DNA of 8,245 bases from Tannerella sp. (GTDB lineage: Bacteria > Bacteroidota > Bacteroidia > Bacteroidales > Tannerellaceae): NCBI GenBank assembly GCA_031267485.1, contig JAIRYY010000219.1:1-8245 (forward strand), in the 5' to 3' direction. This document shows, one piece after another, positions 1 to 5,878 of the stretch (within the stretch, counting starts at the first letter, position 1; each line of letters begins with the position of its first letter). The translations under genes were made by a program, and so were the position numbers. The notes under the pieces were generated by a model. It did no database searches. It was not told the DNA's origin and saw only the letters and a list, made by a program, of their open reading frames with translations.

Positions 1-6
1 CGGCAA

Positions 7-966
7 ATGAGCGATTTAACGGATAGCATGAAAGATGCGGAAATATATCCCGTATCATTTTTCAGTCAGGCGTTCGACCTGATGCAAAAGATACAGGGCG
101 GTTTCCATACACTCGAGGCAGACCAGGTTGAAACGTTTGCTTCGCAGATGAAGAAGCATCAGGCGCTGATACTGTCCGTGCACCGGCAGGTGCGTAATAT
201 GGAGGGACTCATTCCGCCTCCCATGTCGGCAACGCCGCCGGCTTCACCAGCGCCGGCTTCACCGGTAATGACGCCTGCGCCTGCGCCTATGCCTACGCCT
301 GCGCCGGAGACAAAGCAAAGACCTGCCCGCGTGACGACTTCCGGACAGAACTTCATTCCCGGACAGAATGAGGTTGCGGCAAAACCGGCTTTTCCCTCCC
401 CCGCACCCGCTCCTTTTCCCGCACCCGGAGCGGCATCCGCCGGAACAGGAACGCAGGATGCGCCCGAAACGAAAACGCCGGCACCCGACGCTGCGCCGAA
501 AAGGCCGGCGAGACCCGTACCGCATTCGCCATCCGCTTCCGAAACGGCAAGAACGACGGAAAAATCCACGATTACCATACCGGTAACGCATAAGGAAAAT
601 CTGCTGCGTCCGTCCGGGACGGCTGTTAAAAATTCTGCGGAAAGGGACAAAACGCCGGACGTCAGATACCGGAACGTTTCAAACGGTATCCCGGCGGAAG
701 GCGCTTTCCCTCCGTCCGTAAACGACGCGATAGAAAAGAGGATGCTGTCGGATCTGCGCAGCGCGTTCAGTCTGAACGACCGTTTCCGCTATCGTCGCGA
801 GCTGTTCAGGGGAAACGAGGAAGTCATGAACAGGATCATTTCAATGCTCAACAACAAGGAATCGTACAAGGAATCCGTTCAGTTTCTGGAGGAAACGTTA
901 CACTGGGATTTCAGCAATCCCTCCGTTAAGGATTTTATGAAAATATTGGAATTAAGATTTTTGTAA
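7..966 (+). CDS. Hypothetical protein with Pro/Ala-rich linker and conserved C-terminal helical domain (5' end may lie outside window)
   Basis: No known function. The 319-residue reading falls into three parts. Residues 1-69 are a likely helical head. Residues 70-236 are a low-complexity linker rich in Pro, Ala, Ser and Thr, surely disordered. Residues 237-319 are a compact helical domain containing SLNDRFRYRRELF (255-267), LHWDFSNPSVKDF (298-310) and a hydrophobic end. From memory, this C-terminal pattern recurs in uncharacterised Bacteroidota proteins. There is no signal peptide or membrane segment, so it is probably cytoplasmic. The frame is open through bases 1-6 and no ribosome binding site can be seen, so the true start may be upstream; Met8 is another candidate. 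The stop lies one base before the rsmI ATG, so the two are probably co-transcribed and translationally coupled. The head and tail could each bind a partner, with the linker as a tether; this is inference. Confidence 0.8.
   Translation: MSDLTDSMKDAEIYPVSFFSQAFDLMQKIQGGFHTLEADQVETFASQMKKHQALILSVHRQVRNMEGLIPPPMSATPPASPAPASPVMTPAPAPMPTPAPETKQRPARVTTSGQNFIPGQNEVAAKPAFPSPAPAPFPAPGAASAGTGTQDAPETKTPAPDAAPKRPARPVPHSPSASETARTTEKSTITIPVTHKENLLRPSGTAVKNSAERDKTPDVRYRNVSNGIPAEGAFPPSVNDAIEKRMLSDLRSAFSLNDRFRYRRELFRGNEEVMNRIISMLNNKESYKESVQFLEETLHWDFSNPSVKDFMKILELRFL
236..306 (+). repeat. Short direct repeats and 6-bp tandem array inside the Pro/Ala linker
   Basis: A 13-base direct repeat (CGCCGGCTTCACC) occurs at 236-248 and 251-263. 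From 271 to 306 there are six tandem hexamers of the form NNGCCT (the last ends in CCG), read as alternating Thr/Ala/Met-Pro codons for residues 89-100. The unit is two codons long, so copy-number changes would lengthen or shorten the linker without breaking the frame. Confidence 0.7.
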
Positions 967-967
967 C

Positions 968-1651
968 ATGGCAAAACTAACGGTTGTCCCGACTCCGGTG
1001 GGAAACCTTGAAGATATCACATTCAGGGCTATCCGCACACTTAAGGAAGCTGATGTAATATTAGCCGAAGACACCCGGACAACAGGCGTTTTGCTCAAAC
1101 ATTACGAAATTCGGAACAGGGTGCAGTCGCACCATAAATTCAACGAACACAAAACGGTCGGACAGATAGTCGAGCGCATCCGCGCCGGCGAAAAAATCGC
1201 ACTGGTTTCGGACGCCGGAACGCCGGCTATTTCGGACCCCGGTTTCCTGCTTGTCCGCGAATGTGTGCAAAAGGGCGTTGACGTGGAATGTCTTCCCGGA
1301 GCAACCGCATTCGTCCCGGCGCTGGTAGCCTCCGGATTGCCGAACGACCGGTTTTGTTTCGAAGGATTCCTCCCCCTGAAAAAAGGCCGGCAGACACGCC
1401 TGAGTGAAATTGCGGAGGAAGAACGGACGACCGTCATCTACGAATCGCCGTTCAGGCTGGTGAAAACGCTCGTTCAGCTATCCGGCGTATGTGGAAAAGA
1501 CCGGCCGGTATCCGTTTCCCGCGAAATATCCAAACGCTTCGAGGAGACGATACACGGCAGTCTGGAAGATGTGATAAACCATTTTTCGGAAAAAGAGCCG
1601 AAAGGTGAGTTGGTTATTGTACTTGCCGGCAATGACTGCCGGGAAAAATAA
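968..1651 (+). CDS. rsmI: 16S rRNA (cytidine(1402)-2'-O)-methyltransferase
   Basis: RsmI uses S-adenosylmethionine to methylate the 2'-OH of C1402 in the decoding centre of 16S rRNA; RsmH adds the N4-methyl group to the same base. The 227-residue protein shows the tetrapyrrole-methylase-like fold motifs in order: VPTPVGNLED (7-16), AEDTR (33-37), SDAGTPAISDPG (81-92), LPGATAFVPALVASG (109-123), FEGFLP (131-136), then YESPFR, SREISKRFEE and a final KGELVIVL strand. It is shorter than E. coli RsmI (about 286 residues) because it lacks the extra C-terminal domain. This is, to my knowledge, usual in Bacteroidota, so it is not a truncation. The ATG lies one base after the preceding stop, which decides the start and suggests coupling. 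Nothing suggests dedicated regulation. Confidence 0.96.
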   Translation: MAKLTVVPTPVGNLEDITFRAIRTLKEADVILAEDTRTTGVLLKHYEIRNRVQSHHKFNEHKTVGQIVERIRAGEKIALVSDAGTPAISDPGFLLVRECVQKGVDVECLPGATAFVPALVASGLPNDRFCFEGFLPLKKGRQTRLSEIAEEERTTVIYESPFRLVKTLVQLSGVCGKDRPVSVSREISKRFEETIHGSLEDVINHFSEKEPKGELVIVLAGNDCREK

Positions 1652-1685
1652 TGGAAAATTTGAACTGTTAAAAAAAAAAACGATT

Positions 1686-2558
1686 ATGAAAAAGATTTTA
1701 GCCACATGTGTATGCGCATGTATAATTATGGTTACGTCATGTACGGGCCTTTCCTCGGATAACAAAAAACTGCAGGAAGAAAACGATTCGCTGAAGCTCC
1801 ATATCGCGAAAAACGAAACGGAAATGAATGAAATGCTGGGCGTTTTGGATGCAATCGAAAACGATATCAAAACCATTCGGGAAACCGAAAAAATTCTTGA
1901 GATACAGAAAGATGCGGAACTTTCCGGGTCAAAGCGCGAACAGATAAAAAACGACATGGCCCGCATTGTCCAAACGCTGAAGAAAGACAGGCAACAACTG
2001 TCGGAACTTCAGTCCAGACTGAACGCAAGCAACGTCCGCTCGTCCGCATTGCAGAAAACAATAGACCGCCTGATGGAAGACATCGACGAAAAGGCGCAGC
2101 TGATTGCGAAAATGCAGACCGAACTTGACCGTAAGGAACGGCAGATAGCGCAGTTGTCCGAACAGGTGGACGTGCTCAGCGCCGATATCGGGATACTCAA
2201 GGATGTGAACGAAAGCCAGAGCCTGCGCATCGACAACCAGGACAAAGCCCTGAACACCGTATACTATTGCTTCGGAACAAAAAAGGAACTTAAAGAACAG
2301 AATATCCTGTCCGGCGGCGGGTTATTCTCCAAGTCAAAAGCATTGCAGGGAGAATTTAACAAAGAATACTTCATCGCCATCGACAAACGCCAGGTGACCG
2401 CCATACCGCTCTATGCCTCGAAAGCAAGAATAAAAACCAATCATCCCGAAGGAACATACAATTTCTTCCGGGATGCCGAGGGAAATCTCACGCTGGAAAT
2501 AGAAAACCCGGAAACGTTCTGGAGTTTAAGCAAGTATCTGGTTATTGAAGTAGGATAA
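1686..2558 (+). CDS. Predicted coiled-coil lipoprotein with conserved C-terminal domain
   Basis: No function can be assigned. I place the start at 1686, although the frame is open back to 1605 inside rsmI, because only this ATG begins a lipoprotein signal: MKK, a hydrophobic stretch, then the lipobox VTSC with Cys19 as the lipidated residue. The protein has 290 residues. Roughly 25-190 is a continuous, charged, Leu-rich coiled coil. Residues 190-290 form a separate domain with TVYYCFGTKKELKE (191-204), then beta-type segments around FIAIDKRQVTAIPLY and a final FWSLSKYLVIEVG (278-290). From memory, similar tails occur after coiled coils in many Bacteroidota lipoproteins. It is likely anchored to the outer membrane, with the coil as a spacer or oligomerisation rod. 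The gap from rsmI is 34 bases and A-rich, with no clear Shine-Dalgarno, as is normal in this phylum. It probably ends the transcription unit. Confidence 0.85.
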   Translation: MKKILATCVCACIIMVTSCTGLSSDNKKLQEENDSLKLHIAKNETEMNEMLGVLDAIENDIKTIRETEKILEIQKDAELSGSKREQIKNDMARIVQTLKKDRQQLSELQSRLNASNVRSSALQKTIDRLMEDIDEKAQLIAKMQTELDRKERQIAQLSEQVDVLSADIGILKDVNESQSLRIDNQDKALNTVYYCFGTKKELKEQNILSGGGLFSKSKALQGEFNKEYFIAIDKRQVTAIPLYASKARIKTNHPEGTYNFFRDAEGNLTLEIENPETFWSLSKYLVIEVG

Positions 2559-2755
2559 GGCGAAAATTGCAAACGAGAGTAGTCAAGTGTTTTGTTATCA
2601 CGCGAAAGGGTATATTTCGATTGACTTTGGAATATATAGTTTGAGGACATCACCTTAAAATGAAATGATTTGGAACAGGAAGACAACACGTACACTTTTT
2701 GTGTCGCTAAACTATTATTTTCAACCGGGATTGAAAAAAACGGCGAATAAAAATA

Positions 2756-2763
2756 TATGTTTG
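2756..2763 (+). promoter_or_regulatory. Alternative -7 box upstream of the synthetase-like gene
   Basis: TATGTTTG matches TAnnTTTG exactly, but the nearest upstream element is only ATTG at 2730-2733 with a 22-base gap. It is a second, weaker candidate; both could be used. Confidence 0.25.
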
Positions 2764-2766
2764 CAA

Positions 2767-2798
2767 TTTGGACATTTGAATATTTATTTCCATCTTTG
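2767..2798 (+). promoter_or_regulatory. Candidate Bacteroidota promoter for the synthetase-like gene
   Basis: TTTG at 2767-2770 is followed, after 20 bases, by CATCTTTG at 2791-2798. The known housekeeping sigma consensus of Bacteroidota is TTTG, 19-21 bases, TAnnTTTG. The match is complete except for C instead of T at the first base of the -7 box, and the following CA continues the common TTTGCA form. Transcription would start near 2804-2807, leaving a leader of about 60 bases before the ATG at 2866. Confidence 0.5.
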
Positions 2799-2865
2799 CA
2801 TCCTCAATCAATAAAACATCCGTCTTTTTTGCCTGTCGGTTTACAATAATTTATTATTTGTTTTT

Positions 2866-4764
2866 ATGAACGGATTATTATGCATTTATAAGAAAAGCGA
2901 CGAACGGTCTTCCATTCTTGCGGAAACGCTGCATGGCGGGCTGAAATCGTTATCCCACAGGGGAGCGGCTACGTTTTCGTCGTTTATCCTGAACAGGGAT
3001 ATGGAATATGCCGGGAGGGACGATGCCCCGGCGTGTATTGCAATGGGGGCATGTTCTGCCGGGACGGGTGATTCGCACATCGCTCGCAGCCCCAAAAGCT
3101 CCAGCAGGGGAAATATCCTCTTTTTTGAGGGACGGCTTATTAACAGGGCTGAGTTGTGCGAACGGTTAGCGGCAAGTCCGGATAACGTAAGCGATTCCGA
3201 TGTCGTGATGCGCCTGATGGAGGCGGAAGGTTCGGCATGCTTCAGGCTGCTTAAGGGATTCTGGTCGCTCATATATCTTGATGCCGGAAATAAAACCCTG
3301 TACGGCGCACGCGACCATTTCGGCTGTCGGCCGCTGTATTTCTGCAATAGCAGCCGACAGTTTGCGCTCGCATCCGAAAGTCGCACGCTGTATACGCTTT
3401 TTGACGATGTTCGCAGCATCAACCGCTACACCGTCATCGATTTTCTGCTCTGGGGAAACATTGGCAAGCTGGACCAGTATTTCTTCAACGGCATCCATTC
3501 GCTGGAACCGTCGCATTTCGTTAAATATGAGTCGGCTACCGGCAAACTGACGGTCGAGCGATATTACACATTGCCCTATAACCGTAGCCGGGAACCGTAC
3601 GACAGCCTTTCGGAACAACAGTATACAGACAGGTTGAGCCGCATGATGACGGATTCCGTGCAGAAAAACATACAACTGTTTGACGGCGCCCTGGCGGTGG
3701 GCGTCAGCGGCGGGATGGACAGTTCGTCTCTCATCTGTGCGGCGAAAAAGGCAGACCCTGAACGGACGCTTGTTGCCTATACCACGACGGACAGCTATGA
3801 CGGAGGCGAAATTTACTGGGCGGAAAAGGTTGTGCGCCACACGGGAGTCGAATGGATTAAAGCGCTGTGTACGCCGGAACAGATACTGGAAAATCTGGAA
3901 GAGGTGAACCGCATACATAACATTCCGCTTTACAACGCCAGTTCATTTGCCCAGTACCGCATGATGGAAGAGATAAGAAAGCAGGGACAGGCGGTCTTTC
4001 TCGACGGACAGGGCGGCGACGAGATGTTTGGCGGCTATCTCGGTTACTTTCCGCTGTTGCTGCAATCGTTGCGTAGGAACGGCGAATGGCGTAACTGGTG
4101 GCGCGAACTGACACAGGTCGGAAATTCGGGCATGACGGTGCGGGATTTGTTCGTGCGCCGCCTTAAATTGTGGGCGAAAGAGCATGGTTACAATCCGCGG
4201 AGACTGACGCAAAGGAACAGGAAAGACCTTTACGAAGCATTGACGCCGCACGAACGGGAGCGGTATTTCGAACAGCTGTCGCCAGTACCCGAAATAAAAA
4301 AGGAGATTTTGAACGATGCGCTTTTCGAAAGTTACACGATGTTTCTGGGGAATATATTGCGGTGGGGTGAACATTCGGCCGCGTCACAGGGTATAGAATG
4401 TGTGATGCCGTTGTCGGACAATCCCGACCTGACGGAATTTGTATTTTCCATTCCATCAACTTACAAGATGCATGACGGCTGGAACAAATACCTGCAGCGC
4501 AAGGCCATGCTTGGAACTGTTCCCGACGAAATATGCCGGCGGCGGCAAAAAATGGGTTTTTACATCCCCGAACAAAACTGGCTGAATGAAATGGGCGATG
4601 CCATGCTGACGGTCATACAGAGGATGGATGACCCCGAGGGGTGTATCAACAGGCGGTATCTCGTCGAAAACCGTAACAGGCTGTATACGCCTGCAAATCC
4701 GCTGTTTCAGCAGTTTGTCTTCCGCTGTTACAGCTACCTGCTGTGGCGGAACGGGCTGGCGTGA
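2866..4764 (+). CDS. Asparagine synthetase B-like protein with degenerate glutaminase domain
   Basis: The protein has two domains, as in class II asparagine synthetases. The N-terminal part (1 to about 200) keeps the amidotransferase fold: HRG (31-33), SDSD (109-112), RDHFGCRPLY (149-158). However, the obligatory Cys2 nucleophile is Asn (MNGLLCIY against the usual MCGIxGIF), HRGPD has become HRGAA, and the NGE of the glutamine site has become EGR (88-90). The synthetase part keeps the pyrophosphate loop SGGMDSS (281-287), LDGQGGDEMFGGY (379-391), K541/R545 and RRQKMGFYIPEQNWL (559-573). Family knowledge says this domain adenylates a carboxylate. Relatives without Cys2 include beta-lactam synthetase and lasso-peptide cyclase, which join an internal amine instead of ammonia. 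Here the substrate is unknown; an ammonia-dependent enzyme is also possible. At 632 residues it is longer than AsnB (about 554). It has its own promoter region and no biosynthetic neighbours. Confidence 0.88.
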   Translation: MNGLLCIYKKSDERSSILAETLHGGLKSLSHRGAATFSSFILNRDMEYAGRDDAPACIAMGACSAGTGDSHIARSPKSSSRGNILFFEGRLINRAELCERLAASPDNVSDSDVVMRLMEAEGSACFRLLKGFWSLIYLDAGNKTLYGARDHFGCRPLYFCNSSRQFALASESRTLYTLFDDVRSINRYTVIDFLLWGNIGKLDQYFFNGIHSLEPSHFVKYESATGKLTVERYYTLPYNRSREPYDSLSEQQYTDRLSRMMTDSVQKNIQLFDGALAVGVSGGMDSSSLICAAKKADPERTLVAYTTTDSYDGGEIYWAEKVVRHTGVEWIKALCTPEQILENLEEVNRIHNIPLYNASSFAQYRMMEEIRKQGQAVFLDGQGGDEMFGGYLGYFPLLLQSLRRNGEWRNWWRELTQVGNSGMTVRDLFVRRLKLWAKEHGYNPRRLTQRNRKDLYEALTPHERERYFEQLSPVPEIKKEILNDALFESYTMFLGNILRWGEHSAASQGIECVMPLSDNPDLTEFVFSIPSTYKMHDGWNKYLQRKAMLGTVPDEICRRRQKMGFYIPEQNWLNEMGDAMLTVIQRMDDPEGCINRRYLVENRNRLYTPANPLFQQFVFRCYSYLLWRNGLA

Positions 4765-4768
4765 CGGA

Positions 4769-5848
4769 TCAGCGGCGGCGGATACTCCGTGCGGGGGCTG
4801 ATTTGGCCGCTTTTTCCTTCTGCGGCGCCGGCGTTTTTTCCTTCTTTGCGGCGCCTTTGTTATTGTCGGTGGTCACTCCGCTCTCTTTTTTGGAAGCGCG
4901 CGCCGCTTTTTTGGCTTCTTTTTTGCTCAGTATCACCGTTGTATCCGGCTGTATCCACAGCGAATCGTTGAACGACTTCAACTGATTTTCTATCCGCTGC
5001 TGCTCGGCCAGCATGGAGTCGGGTGTCGGACAGTACTGTAACAGCGCGAGATTCATCAGGTTTTCCGTTTTCACGATTTCACCGTCGAACATGCGGCGGC
5101 GGAAATAATCGTCGACCGTGAATGTCTTCGCATTGTTCATGTTGGACGTCATGATATAGTTGTTCTTTACATAGGGACGCAGGTCTTCGTATTTCACCCA
5201 GAACATCGGCGTGCGCTGTTCGCCAATGTCGGAAATGATAAATGCTATCGGGCAAACGGCCAGCGTGTTCACATCGTAGATGGAGTTGTTCTGGTCAAAA
5301 TACCATGCCTCCTTTACGATATAGGCTCTGACCTCCTGCGACGGGACGTCGCTGGCGTTTATCACATACCGCGCCGGATTGCCTCCCCGGGCAGGCACCT
5401 CTTCGTAAAATATGCTGAAGTTGTCGAGCATGTCTTTAAACAACAGCAGGTTATCGTCTTCGAACGATTCCTGATCGGGAAGGTATTTATAGACCTGAAT
5501 CTTGCCCTCGCTCACAAGCTGGAACATCGCCGTAAAGAGATTTTTCATCCCGTTGGCTTCCTGCACCGGATAGTACAGGGGCGCGTTCCGTTCCTTCGTG
5601 AGGTCAATCTCGCGATAAATCACACGCATCCAGCGGGCGTTTCCGACATGCTGCGTGAGCTGTTCGTTCATAATCTGCGCGCGCACGGTCAATTCGGGCA
5701 AACCGTTATTCACTTCCGTCTGTTGTCCTCCGCGGTTTTGACGGTCGCCGCCCCTGCTTATGCGCGGAGTGCGCTGTTCCGGGTTTTGCGCACTGACGGC
5801 AGCTCCGAGAGCGAGAAGTATAAAACCCGTGTATAAAAAACGTTTCAT
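4769..5848 (-). CDS. gldN: Type IX secretion / gliding protein GldN (PorN)
   Basis: GldN (PorN) is a periplasmic T9SS component that binds the outer-membrane lipoprotein GldK/PorK to form the large ring beneath the outer membrane, and contacts GldM. The 359 residues match the usual length of about 360. There is a signal peptide (1-20, cut after AVSA, before Gln21), then a Gln/Arg/Gly-rich segment to about 48. The conserved core spans about 50-300 and includes ARWMRVIYREIDL (71-83), NLFTAMFQLVSEGKIQVY (103-120), YIVKEAWYFDQNNS (176-189), and CPIAFIISDI (199-208). A Lys/Ala/Pro-rich tail runs from about 306 and ends in RSIRRR. The gene lies 30 bases after gldM on the same strand, so it is almost certainly in the same operon. 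Its stop is only 4 bases from that of the convergent synthetase gene. The ATG is chosen because it opens the signal peptide. Confidence 0.95.
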   Translation of the reverse strand: MKRFLYTGFILLALGAAVSAQNPEQRTPRISRGGDRQNRGGQQTEVNNGLPELTVRAQIMNEQLTQHVGNARWMRVIYREIDLTKERNAPLYYPVQEANGMKNLFTAMFQLVSEGKIQVYKYLPDQESFEDDNLLLFKDMLDNFSIFYEEVPARGGNPARYVINASDVPSQEVRAYIVKEAWYFDQNNSIYDVNTLAVCPIAFIISDIGEQRTPMFWVKYEDLRPYVKNNYIMTSNMNNAKTFTVDDYFRRRMFDGEIVKTENLMNLALLQYCPTPDSMLAEQQRIENQLKSFNDSLWIQPDTTVILSKKEAKKAARASKKESGVTTDNNKGAAKKEKTPAPQKEKAAKSAPARSIRRR

Positions 5849-5878
5849 GCTTTATCCTGTTTATTGTTCGTTTCCAAT

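Larger units (their letters stand above)
2559..2865. other. AT-rich intergenic region upstream of the synthetase gene
   Basis: This stretch of about 307 bases separates the lipoprotein gene from the synthetase-like gene. It is clearly richer in A and T than the flanking genes. It contains two promoter-like sequences in its last third (listed separately). I see no strong GC hairpin followed by T residues, so no intrinsic terminator for the upstream unit can be named. A 49-codon frame at 2665-2814 is probably chance. Confidence 0.7.

Noticed and set aside
159..650. 163-codon Gly/Ala/Val-rich frame opposite the Pro/Ala linker
   Set aside because: It is the reverse complement of GC-rich Pro/Ala codons, which automatically read as Gly/Ala/Arg; it is not independent evidence of a gene.
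1605..1685. Upstream extension of the lipoprotein frame into rsmI
   Set aside because: A start at 1605 would bury the lipoprotein signal behind 27 residues that overlap the end of rsmI; the ATG at 1686 gives a standard lipoprotein signal.
2608..2640. Weak inverted repeat (TATATT / AATATA) after the lipoprotein gene, considered as a terminator
   Set aside because: The stem is only six A-T pairs with a 14-base loop and no T tract after it.
2665..2814. 49-codon open frame in the intergenic region, considered as a possible precursor peptide for the synthetase-like enzyme
   Set aside because: It is AT-rich, runs straight through both promoter candidates, has no clear ribosome binding site, and shows no leader/core pattern known from lasso or other modified peptides.
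2844..2858. Small AT inverted repeat (AATAA / TTATT) just before the synthetase start
   Set aside because: The stem is too short and AT-only; it is expected by chance in such AT-rich DNA.
3166..3918. 250-codon frame on the minus strand opposite the synthetase gene
   Set aside because: The plus-strand gene shows clear family motifs over the same bases; the reverse reading has no recognisable domain.
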